Origin: Alligator mississippiensis
Lineage: Eukaryota; Chordata; Crocodylia; Alligatoridae
NCBI RefSeq assembly: GCF_030867095.1
Contig: NC_081827.1
Location: forward strand, 216,755,810 to 216,819,809
Direction: 5' to 3'
Length of the DNA: 64,000 bases
In this document: in pieces, positions 47,242-60,520 of the stretch
Numbering within the stretch: the stretch's first letter is position 1
Layout of the letters: each line of letters opens with the position of its first letter
Notes under the pieces: generated by a model
What the model was told of the DNA's origin: nothing
The model's input: the letters and a program-made list of their open reading frames with translations, nothing else
The model's database searches: none
Made by a program: the position numbers and the translations under genes

Positions 47242-47501
47242 CTTCAATTTTAATGAGTTAAGTTTTTCCTCCCTTAGATGTTCTCTTAACATCTCTCGAT
47301 GGAGCCTTTCTTGTTCCATGGCAAACTCTCCAAGTGTGTACTGACGCACACTGTTGTGGCGAGTAGACATGCCCAATGTGCTTCCTCCTTGACTGGGAAC
47401 ACTGGTGAAACCTTGCCGTCTTGTAAAATAGTACACGGTAACACAGTTAAAATGAACATTCTTCGTCCTCTTCCGTTTTTCCCTTTTCAGGATGGATGAA
47501 G
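47242..47501 (-). CDS. CSRNP3: CSRNP3 coding exon (second coding exon by homology)
   Basis: Exon of 260 nt: two bases completing a split codon, then 86 codons. The acceptor is ATTATAG|CTTCATCC and the donor is TTGAAG|GTAAAA. It encodes SSILKREKRKRTKNVHF, then VTVYYFTRRQGFTSVPSQGG, then SVRQYTLGEFAMEQERLHRE and a charged, probably helical end (REEKLNSLKLK), all diagnostic of CSRNP proteins. The 5' end lies in phase 1, so the preceding exon must end with one base of a Pro codon. That first coding exon (about 50 codons, Ser/Asp-rich, carrying the start Met) was not found up to 64000. Intron distance to the next exon is about 17.4 kb. The upstream open frame beyond the acceptor is intronic read-through. 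Confidence 0.95.
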
Positions 47502-48205
47502 CTATAATGGAAGAAATTATAATGTTGTTATAAACCTGGAAGTTGCACAGCAAATCCTTACTTGCTAGATCATCCTATTCACTTTAAAGTAAATGGATTA
47601 CTCACTTGAGCAAAGTTTTGCAGATGTAGGATCCAAATGACAAGGTTATTATTAGAAAAGAGTAATAAAAAGCATTTATAATAAACATGTTAAACAAGAC
47701 GATAGAATTTGGCTAATAAATATACTCCACTGGTTCATGCACAAGGTAAGTCAAAGTGTTTAAGCAGTGCAAAGAGGTCAATATACACAACACAACTAAA
47801 CAAAAGCTATTAAAGTCATACAACTGCAAATGTAACGATTTGCTTTACGAGCACAGATAATGTTAGTCAGGATACTCTCTTTCAAAATGTTTTATCTTTC
47901 ACCAGGAAAGCAAATTAAGCCCAGCAAAAAGGACCTCAGAAATTGATTAACAACACAACTCTTTCCCCCTTTTCTTCTACTCAACTTAATACCTTAACCC
48001 TATGAACAGCACATTGTAATATGGTGGAGGTATAATATTCATGAGAAGTTAGCCCCCTTCTTTAAATTTCACACAGTCACATCTATTTTTTTCCATTTCT
48101 TAATTCACTTGCATACAAACGTCATCCTCTAAGAAGTGCACTAAATTAAAATGGTGTCAGATACATTATTTCTATCTTGAAATGTGTGCTCCTTACTGTA
48201 TAGAT

Positions 48206-48466
48206 TAGTGATTCTCAACTAGCACTGCAGCAAAGCATGCAATTAATAACATAAACCCAGAGACTTCAAATAGGAATCCATGGTGTTCAAAGCATTCTGA
48301 CCTGCTGTGGTGTTTCCAAGTTCTTTGCAACAGCAGGATTACTCTATTATTTTTCCATAGTCCAAAAAACACCCCACTGAGCAAGAGGTAAGCACTGGCA
48401 TTTTCTATGGGGCACCTCGAATCTAATGAAGGGTGCCTTGAGTCTACAAAAGGTTGAGGACCACTG
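48206..48466. mobile_element. hAT-type MITE, 261 bp
   Basis: Left TAGTGATTCTCAACTAG and right AAAGGTTGAGGACCACTG (reverse complement CAGTGGTCCTCAACCTTT) are Charlie-like hAT termini. Flanks GTATAGAT (48198-48205) and GTATAGGC (48467-48474) match at 6 of 8. Non-coding. Confidence 0.82.
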
Positions 48467-49806
48467 GTATAGGCATTTGGTGACCCTTGGTAATGACAGT
48501 CAGAGGCTGTCCCTCAGAAATGGCTGTGGTTGGCTTTTCTAGTATAACAGAACCACAGACTTATTCCCTGACTTTGAAGACATAATTTATTTGATTTATT
48601 GTAAACACAACTGAAGAACTAGATGATGAGTTATCGCCTTGCAATTTAGGTGCAACAGTTGCATAGGTATGATATGAGAAACCAAACTGTCAGAATACAG
48701 GTACTGAAATCATTTTAAGTGTCCAACTATTTCTGTAACACATGAAGTCATTTTATAAAAAGCAATAAGGCACAACAGGATGTACACTGTTGGTCTAAAA
48801 TTTCATTCTCTCAGGAGATTGGAAGCACCTGGCCTTTGGCCCCAGGTTTCACCACGTTTGGTTTGCTGTCAGGGCAAAACACACATCTCATGCCAAATAA
48901 TGTTGTTAACAAAGTTTGAGGTCAGAAATAAACAGGGAACAATTCTATACAAAGATTTCCAAACAATGAATTGCAGCTTCCTTTACTCATCTTAAAAAAT
49001 AAGGAATTGCTTTGTTAAGAAAACTAGAACTTGCATGTTTTACAAACAGATATAACATACCCTTCTGATGAGCAGTAGTGCCATGAAATAATCTCACATT
49101 GACTACATGCTGGTACGCAGTTATAATTATTGTTTGGTCAAATAAAACATACACTTCTCCAGATGTCCCTCCAGGTGTGCTAGATTTGATCCATAAATAA
49201 CCATTGAGTATAATGTTACAGAGGCCCTGGTTTATTTTACAGACATTATTTTATTATATTCATTTAACTGCAACTTCGTATATGTCAACAGTCCTACTCT
49301 ATTTTGTCAAACAGAGAGAGAATCTAGGTATATCTATTATAGGTAGAGCTGATTAAAGAGGTGTCCAGGGAAGAGCTTTTTTTTTCAAAAAACATTTAAT
49401 TAAAAAACTTTCACAGGTATGTGTCAATTTTATTTCCTTTTTTACTAGAAGAAAATTGAAATAATAATTTCAGGTTTTTAGTTTTGTAATATTTCAGTTT
49501 TAATTTATCCTTTTGATTAATTTCTTTTATATTTTTTGTCTGGGTAATATTTTAAATTTTAATACACTATGTTACATGCAGTATTTTATATTACAGCCAC
49601 ATTTTGAAAACAATACATTTTTTACCTGATCAAAACAAAATGCTTCTATGTTTGTTATGTAGATGCACCACCTGTGTAGCAGTATTGATATCAACTTTAA
49701 TCTTTAGCATGGGTGGGATTTCTGTCTCCTGATTAAATTAAAAATGTAGTATTGCAACTAACAATGGGAAAGCAACACTACATAAAGTAAAAGAAATAAT
49801 CTCTAC

Positions 49807-50135
49807 TAGGGCTGTGTGAAATTTCACCAGGTGTTTCATTTCAATGCTGTTTCAACTGGCTTACAGCTTGAAACAGTGAAATAGAAGTGAAACAAACGGC
49901 TTCAAAACAGCCTCAAAATGAAACCAGGGCACTTGAAATGTTTTGAAAGTTTTGAAACATTTTGAGTTTCGAAGCTGGGCTTGCCTGAAAGAAAAGAGAA
50001 AGTAAGGAGAGGGAGGGGGAAGAGTGGGGAAGGACTGCTCTGACATTGACTGTGTAGCTGGCCAGTGGCTGTGATCCTTCCCTGAGGTCCCTTCCAATCC
50101 CAGCGGTTTGGGGGAGGGATGGAAAAATAGGTGTG

Positions 50136-50184
<49 letters not shown>

Positions 50185-50656
50185 CACACATCACGAGTTT
50201 TGCTTGTCAGCAGCTTGAGGTGAGTTTTCCCAGTACCCCCTGCACCTATCTCCTTGAAACTTGCCAGACTTCATGCCCTCAGCAGGGTCTACCATCTCTG
50301 CAGATTTCATCCCACTGTGCCTTCACATACGCATGTGATACAAGTTTTGCTTTCAAGAATTTGAGGTGCAGTTTCCCAGAAACCCCTATACCTATCTCCT
50401 TGTAACTTAGCAGATTTCATGGCCTCAGAAGGAGCTACCATCCCTGCAAATTTCATTCAAACCAGGCAAGAAATGACAAAGTTATAGGCAGTTTCATGCT
50501 TCCCCATTATAGCCTAGAGGTGAAATGTCAAAACAGCAAAACAATTTCAATGAAACAGAATGGAACGGTGCTTCGAAATTAAATGAAACTCGAAACGAAA
50601 CACTGTCCCTTTGAAATGGATGTCAAAATGAAATGGTGGTATTTTGTACAGTCCTA
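49807..50656. mobile_element. hAT-type element, 850 bp, perfect 8-bp TSD
   Basis: Begins TAGGGCTGTGTGAAATTTCA and ends TTTTGTACAGTCCTA. Identical ATCTCTAC on both sides (49799-49806 and 50657-50664). Sub-terminal regions are rich in GTTTCA/TGAAAC motifs in both orientations (GAAACAGTGAAAT, GAAACTCGAAACGAAAC). It encloses a CA microsatellite. No transposase frame. Confidence 0.93.
50139..50182 (+). repeat. (CA)n microsatellite
   Basis: About 22 CA units inside the hAT element at 49807-50656. Confidence 0.97.
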
Positions 50657-52459
50657 ATCTCTACTATATTAAAGAAAGTTTAAAGACTGAAGTTGAGAGT
50701 GAAGTGAGTAATTTAAGAGAAGATGTTCATGTCTTTAAAATACATGTGGTTATGAAGCCTTTAATCATCATAATCTGTAATATTTGAGGGTTTAAGGGTA
50801 AGGACCTTTTTAATTATATATATATATATCCCTTAACACTGATTTTCTCACAGTATTGTTTAGTGGGAGGAATGAGTTGCTGGTTTTGTTTTGTATTTTA
50901 GGTCTTTTTTATGAAAAAAAGGAATAATGGATTATTTTCTTCTATACATTTTGTTAATCTATGATTACAAATTTTACCCACAGCTACATTTAAATCTTAA
51001 TAATTAAAACAAAACCAAAAGAGAAAATAGCTTGAACTACAGAACGGTTTTTAAAACCACAAATATCCTTAGTTCTCATGCCTATAAAAAAACCCCCAAA
51101 TTCTGAAAACACATTTGTTATAAATTATATCCCAATCACTGGCTTTTATGGCATGTCAGATTTTTGTTAAAAAGTGGAAACATATTGTAGGACATCATTG
51201 CAGAATATTAACTTTGTGTTTAAATATTTAGCCAACAACTTCTACCACATTTATAACAACAGCATTGAAGTGTTGGGATCATCCCCTAGGAGAATAAAAC
51301 ATTCACACAGGTGATCTCCTTTAGATTTTGTAGGTGTTAGGTTTTGGAGGGCTGGAATCGATGTGAGCCAGCTCACAGAATTCCTTTGATCATTTGTCTA
51401 ATTTTTCTTTCACAAAAACTTTTAGCAATTGCATTATCAATGGCATAAACATCAAAAGCAATATATAATCCTAAAGAAAAACAGTTAACACAGGATTAAG
51501 ATAAATAATGCATCTCATTAATCTAAGATAAAATAGAAGTATTATCATAAACCTTAAGAATGATAAACGTAGGAATTTCAGAGTAAAGGCAGTGTTGCCA
51601 GCTCTCTTGATTTTATTGGGAACCTCATAAAGATTTGTTTTTTTTTCTAAGACTGCACTTCTTAGTGATATGTAAATTATGCGAGAATCTTATTTAAGAG
51701 AATATAAAATGTCTGGCCTATCATGCAAACAAGAAAAGCTTGAAAAATATGCACACTAAAGGCCTACAAACCAGAATGCAAATCCAAAGGATGCAAAATA
51801 TATTGTGAAAAGAAACAAACAAACAAAAAAACCCTCTTATTTTTTGGAATCGCTTTGTGATATTTCTCAGAAAAGCAAAACGTGATGTAATTACATTAAC
51901 AAGCAATTCAAACCTATTAATGCACAGTTAGGACATCATGCTAAATCTATAGTATTATGATTAATCTTGCACGCCAAACTTTTAAAAAACTGTTAATTTA
52001 AATCTGTCTCTCCCCCACCCCTACTTTGTTTGAGAACATACTATTTTTTTCTCCCTCCTTATCCATGGGGTCACTACATGGCAGAATTTGGATCCTGCAC
52101 TGCATTTCCAGCCTTTCTACATTACACTTGGGAAGCAATACAGATACATTATACTCATGAGAATCTTGTTCATTAAAAGAAAGCAAACAAGAACTATGGA
52201 ACATAGGGTGATTTTGCTTTTACGTGGTTGTTCAGGAGCATAATTATGGGTTCTACCATTCCTTGTTTCTAAAGATATATAGACAGTTCTGCAGAGATGC
52301 TAAAAAAGTATTGCTAAAGAATAAAAGGGAAAAATAGCTAAAAGTTTTGACAATACAGTGCTTTGTTTTTAAAGATGGAAACAATTCTTAACCTTAGCAT
52401 GGTTGGTTGTTTCCAGCTTTCAAAGCCACCTTCCCATTTCTCTTACCTTTTTGGGCTAA

Positions 52460-52920
52460 ATACAAACAGTCAAAAAGCCCAAGGCTGAATTGATTCAATC
52501 TTCACAGGTTGGTTTAATCTGCGTAGATTGAGCCAATAAGCAAGTGAACAGACATTCACTTCTGATTCTAGAAATGCAGCAAATGGCTGCAGTGGCCCAG
52601 GCCAGAAGCTGGGAAGAGGGGTGCTAGGGCATGCCTCCCTGCTCATCTGGAGTAGACAGCCTGAGCCAAGGCTAGCCCGCCATACCTGTGAATGGGGGAG
52701 TGTTGCTGGGGCGGTACAAAGCATCCTGGGATGCTGGGAGACTGTGAGTTAACTTGAATCTGGAGGGGATCTGGGATAGAAGTTCAATAAACTGATTTAG
52801 GTTAAATCAGTTATGTCTGATACTACATCCATCCAGGTTTATCTTAACCTGGTTTCAGCCATTTTGAAAGCAGTTTATGTCCATTGAACTTCTTTTGTTG
52901 TGTTACAGATTTGAACCTGT
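52460..52920. mobile_element. unclassified dispersed repeat, copy 1
   Basis: CAAAAAGCCCAAGGCTGAATT followed by GATTCAATCTT, and the far segment TTTATGTCCATTGAACTTC, match a shorter copy at 60270-60520. Between them are GCATCCTGGGATGCTGGGAG and the inverted AACTGATTTAGGTTAAATCAGTT. Probably a DNA transposon, and the second copy looks internally deleted. Ends are not defined. Confidence 0.55.
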
Positions 52921-53114
52921 TTCTGATCACTTATATCATGTGTAATTTCTGTTTCTAGCATATTGTCTTTTCTCAGGATGCACTAGCACTCAGGTGACAG
53001 AATAAATACAGTTCCTTCATTTTCACAGCCCTGTGTCTACATCCTGAAGTAACAACTCTTTGTTCACACCGATCATAATGCCTTTTTTACTACATCTGAA
53101 AGGAGTCTAATAGT

Positions 53115-53302
53115 CAGAGGTGTCAAAATGTGGTCAGGTGCCCAGGGCAGCTGCCATACACAGGGGCGGTCACAACTTCCAGTTTCCACTGCACTGCCAG
53201 TGTGAATGTGTGGCTGCAGAGGCAGCTGTTTTTTAACAGCTCCCTCCTCTCCAAACACCACCGGGTGGCTGCCCCAGTCACCCTACTGTAGTTACACCAC
53301 TG
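53115..53302. mobile_element. hAT-type MITE, 188 bp
   Basis: Left CAGAGGTGTCAAAATG and right TGTAGTTACACCACTG (reverse complement CAGTGGTGTAACTACA) are hAT-type termini. Flanks CTAATAGT (53107-53114) and CTGATAGT (53303-53310) match at 7 of 8. GC-rich interior, non-coding. Confidence 0.88.
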
Positions 53303-56300
53303 CTGATAGTTTTGCCATTTCACTTCACATTCAATGACTGGATAATGTGACTTTTTGGCTACTACATGCACTGGAAATCTTTAACAGCTTTTAAACTTTA
53401 GAAGGTTTATATAGCAGGGTATAGATCTATCACAAGCCAAATTAAGTGCTATAAATTCTATACTCTGTTGGTAGCCTTTACAAATTTTAATGTTCTGGTA
53501 AGCTTTGGTTTTTTGGGGTCATTCACAGTATAAAAATAAGTGCATAATATATGCAAATACTTATAGCAATTCAAGAAACTGGCATGAAACCTTTAGTACA
53601 AATCAGCTAAAAACAGCCAAATAAAACAAGCTATAGTGCCTGAAAACCTAATTGGAAATGCAATTGGAAAAGATATCAGTAAAAAGAAACCACAAAAAAC
53701 CCTTGCTCCTTTTTAATATAGAACAGATATTCTTTCTGGTCTAATACATATTTTCAGGGAAATTTTGCCTACATCCAGCCCTCCAAAGTAAACAGCCAAG
53801 TGCTTTTCCAAATTAGGGCCTTAAAGTAAGTATACTTTATTCAGTGGATGTCACAGACTGAGTTTTCTAAAACATAGCATAAAATAAAAGTAAAAAACCA
53901 AACAACTTTTACATGTAATAAGGGCATTAGACCTTACTCCAAAAATATTCTGGAATATAATAAGAGCCAAAGCAAAATGGAGAAGCAGAAGTGACTTGAA
54001 TCACATTGCAAGGCATCCTTTCAGAAGCCTCATTCACCACTGCAACAGGAGTTAATGGAGAGAATGGCATGTATGTTGAGTAGTAACCTTAAGTTGGACA
54101 CTAGTGGCTTGGCACACTTTTGCAATACTTTTCACTTTCTCAAAGTTCCTGCAAGACTTTTGACTAGTAAAAACAATGAGATACATTCAGAAATAAAATT
54201 TCTCCTCTATCTTGTTTGCTGATGTCTGTCTCTTCTAGACTATCTTTTGATAGAATTAGCTTCTTGGAAAAAAAAATACAAGTTAGCAAATTTAAGTTTT
54301 TTTTCCAGAAGTCATAGAGTCAGCTTCTGACTCTGGGAAAGTCCAGGACACGGTGCAGTGAGGGAGCTGAGGTAGGGTCCACCCAAGTACAGGGAGGAGA
54401 TGCACAGCATTTGCGTCTGGCAACTACCACCTTCAAATGCACCGTGGAAGGACGGAAAGCCCAAGGGCCCATGACTCACACTAGCATGGCCTCCAGCTGC
54501 TTAGAAGTTGGATAGTCCTGACCTATATAATGTAGAAAGACTAGGATATGTAAAATATGAATATCCCAAATGAGTGATTAGGTCTAAACTATGGCAGTGT
54601 ATACTGAGCTATATGGATTGTCCCCATTGCATGCACAGGTATAATTTTAACACATTTGGAAGAGAAGAGAATATAGTCCATTTTAGCAGTAGCTATTGCA
54701 GCCCTCTTGCTTTTGTGCATCCTGTGACATTTTCTGATGGTGGTAGACTAGATGCTCACTCATAGTAGCAACTCACAAAGACACAAATGCATTTCTCATG
54801 GTGGAACCACATGTTAATATGACTCATGTGCAGTACAAGGGTATAGAAAATGAGTTTTTTCTCACCTTTGGGTTAAAAATGAGGAAATGAGGCAGAACAT
54901 GTGGTACAAGCAAGTTTGTAGTTTGTGCTTACACATTTCTAAAAGAATTCATGAAGTGTCCAAGGAACAGAAAAGTAGGACAATATACTGATTTTCACTA
55001 AAACCATGTATGATCATTGGTTGATTATATAGGTATTAATAACTTTACTATACAATTAGAAATATATGGTTAGAGTGTATACGCTGATTAATTAAAAGAT
55101 GGGTTAATGTAACCAGTTTATTCAATTTATTTTTCTCATCCCCCCTCTGCAAACATATAATTATGATAATTTTATATCTGCTTTAAAAATGAGAAGTAAA
55201 GGTTAATTTTAAGTCACCTAGGGAAAAATCATTTTGGTAATCATAAGTGATAAAAGCAGCTTGTAGCTGTTGGATGTTTGGAAACTTTGTACTAACTGGT
55301 CTTTTAAAAAGTTGCTCAAAGTTATCTATACCACACTCCATCAACATATTTCATAGTTGGATTTCAGTCTTTTCCCACTAATAGTAAATTCTGACACAAA
55401 AAATCCTCCCACTTAACCCCCCCCCCAGAAATGCTGAATATATCTCAAAAAGAAGATTAACCTCAAATAAAGAACCTGATGCAGAACAGTGAATGAGATC
55501 AAAACACTAGCTCCAATTTTAGGCTAATTCAGGTTGAAGATCAGACCCATGGCTTCAGTCAGCCTTTATAACATGCCTGACCTAAAACTTAAGAAACTGG
55601 GGAATTTTATCCAGCACTAAACTTCATAGGTTAGATCCAGGACAGAGCAACTAATACAATACTTATCTGTATCAGGCACATTTAGATCTCCTTCCTTTGC
55701 CATGTGAATAAACTGTAACAGCGAAAGTCCTCCAAAGTCCTCTAAAAGAGTAACAGAATATCAGGGTCTTTCATTAAATCACACTATCTACCACAGTGGC
55801 CCTCAATGAACAAATATTGCAGTATATACCCAGACTTGTCTACTTTGGACAGCTTGAGTTTTGTAGACTGCCTTACAGCAATGACTGGAGTGATGCCAGT
55901 ATAAAAATGGTCTAAGCACTTGTGTAAATTTAGAATCTTCCCAAAAATAGAATATGAAACTCGACATCCAGGAAGGGAACTCTTACTTCAGTTAAAAATA
56001 ACATCTATTAAAGGAATGTAAAGCAGTCTTCCTAGTTTTACAAGATCCTAACATGAATAACATTTTAAGCATTTTCAAACACTTTTTATTGAGAAAAGGA
56101 GGAGCTCTTTGATTACTAAACATAAATAATCTCAGCTCTGGCTGAAATCCAAAGCATAAGCACTTTCCTCTGCTGTCTCAGCTATTCTCCTGATGTCAAA
56201 GACACATTAAAATAAATGTGAACCATATGGCTCCCCAGCAGAATACCAGCACTCTTTACATCCATGAGAGCAATGCAATTCATTACCACCATCACAGAAA

Positions 56301-59300
56301 TATTTTAGGGACATGAAAATCTCAAGGCTAGATAAAGCAGCATGAGGCAGCCCATTTGATTAAAATTCTAGCAAAGAGACAGGAGTAGACATTGCTATTC
56401 TTAAACTTCACTAACCTATTTTCCTGCTTTTTACATATTCTCAGTGGCATACGAACCACTACGGTAAGAAGGATTAACACCATCTTCCACCTGCTCCATG
56501 ACTTTCCCACACAGCATTTCATCAAGTCTAACAATATAGAACTGTCAAGCCTAATATATCATGATAATCCAGGTCAGAACATCACTTCAAAAAAAATAAA
56601 AAGAGCAAGGCTGCTTAGCAAGCATCCTAGAAAGCAAAAACTGGGTAAGAGTTCATGCACTTGAATTTGCCATCAAACAAAATAAAATATGTTGTACTGC
56701 TGCTTTTTGTATGCTTCATTTACAAGTCTCAGGCCTATTACAAGATTAATTACTACTCTTATGTCCTTGGGTTTGGAAATCCAAGTTTGGAGGCAATATT
56801 GTGATACAGGCCAACCTCTCCCCTCAAACACATTTTTAGGTAGGCGGGAGATAGTATTTTCTGAGAAGAGACTTGGATGTACAAGTCCTTACTTGCTGTT
56901 GCTGGGGATATGGAATGGTGCATTAACCCATAATAGAAAGAAATGAGATTTGTGCTCAAAACCCTGGGAAGCCTACATCCTATGCTGCATAGTTGCAAAG
57001 GATGTAAAAAGAGGGGAAACTGAGAAGTGGAAACTAGAATGCAGCTCTAATAGTTTGGCACTGCTTTCCTTCTAATCTCTTAAAGGCAGTGGTCATCACC
57101 ATGCAAAAGAGTTTTCTCACACTTCCTGACTACCTTCTTCTGTCAGTCTGTATCAGACTGTCCAAGTAGGGGTGAGTTCACTGAGGCAACAGATGGAAAT
57201 ATATTTGCCTAAAGCTGAAGAACTAGAGAAGTTAAATTTGAAAGGTTCCACTGAACATACAGTCTATCCACTTACATGAAGAAGGAAAGAGCTTGCACTT
57301 AAGCAATTTGACTCAATCTGTACTGCAAGAACCATTTAGATGCTGGGTCAGTTCATATACTTTGCCTATTTGATGATATGTTGCACTTTTTTCAGGTTAT
57401 TTTTTTTTTTTACTGTTTAAAAAAACACCTCCTTCCAATCTGTTCCAGTTCTGTCTCAGGGAACAAGAAAATTGGTCCATGAGAATTTAAAAAAATAATA
57501 ATAATTAGAGAATTTTGGGTTAATTAAAAGAGGGGAACAAGTTCATAGGTGGGACTGTGATCTCTAGGGTTCTGAGCCATGATGTTTTCAGCTTAAAAAG
57601 TTGATGACAACTTAAAATTTTCCATAGAACACAAATGGTTCTCATGCAGAATTCTGTGTAGATAAGGACCCAATCTTTTGCCAAAATTGCTTTGTTATAT
57701 TTTTTTCAGTCAAACTTAGTTTACAACCTGTAGCATATATATGTGTGTGTGTGTGGGGGGGGGGGGTGTATTTTTGAGCAGGTGGGGAACTGAACTGTAT
57801 TAGAGGTAAATAAGGGAATGTAAAGAGCTTCAGGACTGGGTAGGGGATGAGATAAGTGGGCAGGGATGAGCATGTGGGAAGAACAAACTAAATTATTGAG
57901 TTTCTGGTGATGTGTGTGTTGCGTAGTAGGAAACAGTTGGGATAAGACAACTGAAGAAATCACTGGAGTCTAAATAGTCAGGTCTTCTTTTACTTAATTA
58001 CTGTAAAACATCCTATTTTTTCTACTCTGAAAGGGCAAAGATGTGAGAGAGGAAAAGGGTACCATTTTCTTCACCAACTGCTCTACCCCGGAAACACATT
58101 CCTGTGATATTCCCAACACTGTGTTCCAATTTTTCCACTAAGAAAATATATTCAGCATGCAAAGATAGGTGGGAACAGTCTGTTCCGTTTACTTCACGTG
58201 AGCTGCCATTGTTTAAATGTTGTTATTTTCCCTGGCCATAGTTTCCTACTGGTTAAGAAAAGGTTAATACCATGTATTGCTTGCATTAACTTGGAGATAA
58301 GGTTTAGAAATTTCTTTTAGTTGTCACACGTTGTCATCAATTAGTGAGAAAAAAAATCTATGACATTGACAGTGTCTTACTTAGGAAAACCATTAAAAAT
58401 GTACCAAGTTGAAAGTTTCATTTTATTTATTATAAAGATGCTAATGGCCACTATAGGCCTTGTAAATTTCTGTTCACTTTTGCAGTTATTGTTCTACTTA
58501 GTACACTAATGAAAACTCTGCAGTTCTTCCTTGATGCATGCTGAAAAACACCCCCACCAAACAAGCGTAGGGCTATATTCAATATTTCAACTAACACTTG
58601 GGTCAGATTTCAAAAGATTCAGACCCCAGCAGCAAGGGAGATCTTAATGTTATCGAAGGAATATTACACTAAAAAATTACTTTATTAAGCCACCTCATTG
58701 GAACTGTGACGATTTTTGTCATCACCCTTTCATTCTTGTTGAACCTTTATATGAATTCCAGAATGACTTATTCTTCTCAATAGTCTTCTCTCTCATTCTT
58801 TTCACTTTAACTTAGTCCTATTTTGCAGCATCTCTGCATTAATATCTATGTATGGACTTGATTCATTTAGTCATGCATTAATATCTATTTTCAACCATAT
58901 CTATGTATTTGTTACAACACTGTCACCAAAAGCTATTTAAAACAGTAATGAAAATCCTCTCCGATTTCTGCCAAAACTGTCTTGTAATTTCATAAGACTA
59001 TAAAATTTACTAGTTTATATGGATGGAACTTTTGAAGGCATTAAGCAAAGTTAGGCGAACAAATCTTTTGGCAGGGGAAGGAAAAAATAAATCAATGAGA
59101 ACTGGGTGCTTAACTTCCTTTTATGTCTTTGAAAGAGACTCCTAAATTATTTAGTACACATGATAAAAGAAAACAGTTAGAATTCCATTGTGGCATGTCC
59201 TGCCTGATCTTATCCTATAAGTATTTAAGATTAAAACACCATGCTACTTCAATTCACTGAGTTTTCTGCAGAAATTCTCTAGAAATTTACTCTAGTTACT

Positions 59301-60269
59301 AAGAAACTTTAAAAACAATATTGTTAATCTCTCTTTTTCAGTGAAGCTAGAGGTTGGAGATAAAATGCACTTCTATTCAATATATTGGGATTTTACAACA
59401 TACTACTACATTTTACTCCAATGCTTATAACAAAAGCATTAAACATGCTGACTCTAAGAAGTTAACAATTAATTTCCATATACGGTTGCAAGTAATGAAA
59501 ATAACTGCAAGGCACCATAAAAAAAAACCTGCATATTTTTTCAGCTGTTTCTTTTAAGTATTTTCAAGCCCATAATGAACCATTATCAGGTGAAAGTAAT
59601 TTAAATTGGTATTGTTAAATAATAATTAAATAACTAAATAACACAAACAGCAGGATCAGGTAATAACTGGGGCTATTGACTCTTATGCCAAATGAAGCTT
59701 GCTTCCTTTACACAAATGTAGTATGATAGGATCTAGATTCTCCTGATTCAGAGCATTTGAGAATGCACTCCAATATTCCAACCTATCATAAAAGTAACCC
59801 ATGATCAGCTCAGTGTGGTGGCGTGGGATTCTATAACATTCAAAACAGGATTTCTAGGTAGGTATGAATTTTGTCACTTAGGTGAAATTTATCACTCTGG
59901 TGACAGAGAAATGTGCTGTGGAGGGTATAGTATTAATAGCTATAGGGCCAAATTCTAGGGCCAAACTGTAAAGCTAGTGAGAAAGTTCAGAAAAAGTTCA
60001 AAATTTCCAAGCAAAATGGCAGAAGAGGTTGGGAATGTGTGTGTGTGCGTGTAAGTTTTTACTACGTATTTTTGACCACCTTTGAAACTGGTCCAAATAT
60101 TTTCAAATTATGTTTCAATTAAAGACAGGAATTATTTTCTCAGTGCTACACAGGAATAGAGAGGGCTGCTTTTGCCAGATGGGTGCAGAAAGATGCACAA
60201 TTTTTGGGAACAAGGGTAAAATTTCTCAGATCCCAATCTTGCAACTACATCAGCTGCAGTGTGAAACTT

Positions 60270-60520
60270 TATGGCTAGGTACAGACATTCAAAAAGCCTG
60301 AGGCAGAATTGATCCAAGTTGCATGGTTTTTGCTATAGTTGCTATAGTTTAGATGAGTAGCAAACAGAGCACACATTCACCACGTAGTGGGGGGAGGGGG
60401 GAAGGGCAAATCTTAGACTGGGTTTCTGCCATTTTTAAGCCAGTCCATGTGTGTCAAACTTCTTTCCTGTTACGTGATGCACTAATGCCCAGTAGAATTA
60501 GTCTACTGTGCTTTTAGCAT
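60270..60520. mobile_element. unclassified dispersed repeat, copy 2 (shorter)
   Basis: CAAAAAGCCTGAGGCAGAATT followed by GATCCAAG matches the copy at 52.46 kb, and CCAGTCCATGTGTGTCAAACTTC matches its far end. The middle is much shorter than in copy 1. Confidence 0.5.

Noticed and set aside
47502..47553. In-frame extension of the 47242-47501 exon to an upstream start codon
   Set aside because: A good AG acceptor at 47503-47502 and the end of CSRNP similarity at that point show that the extension is intron.
52203..53295. Possible TAGGGTGA...TCACCCTA element spanning this interval
   Set aside because: TAGGGTGAT at 52205 and CAGTCACCCTA near 53277 could be paired termini, but the flanking bases do not match and a smaller MITE (53115-53302) with a good duplication explains the right part.
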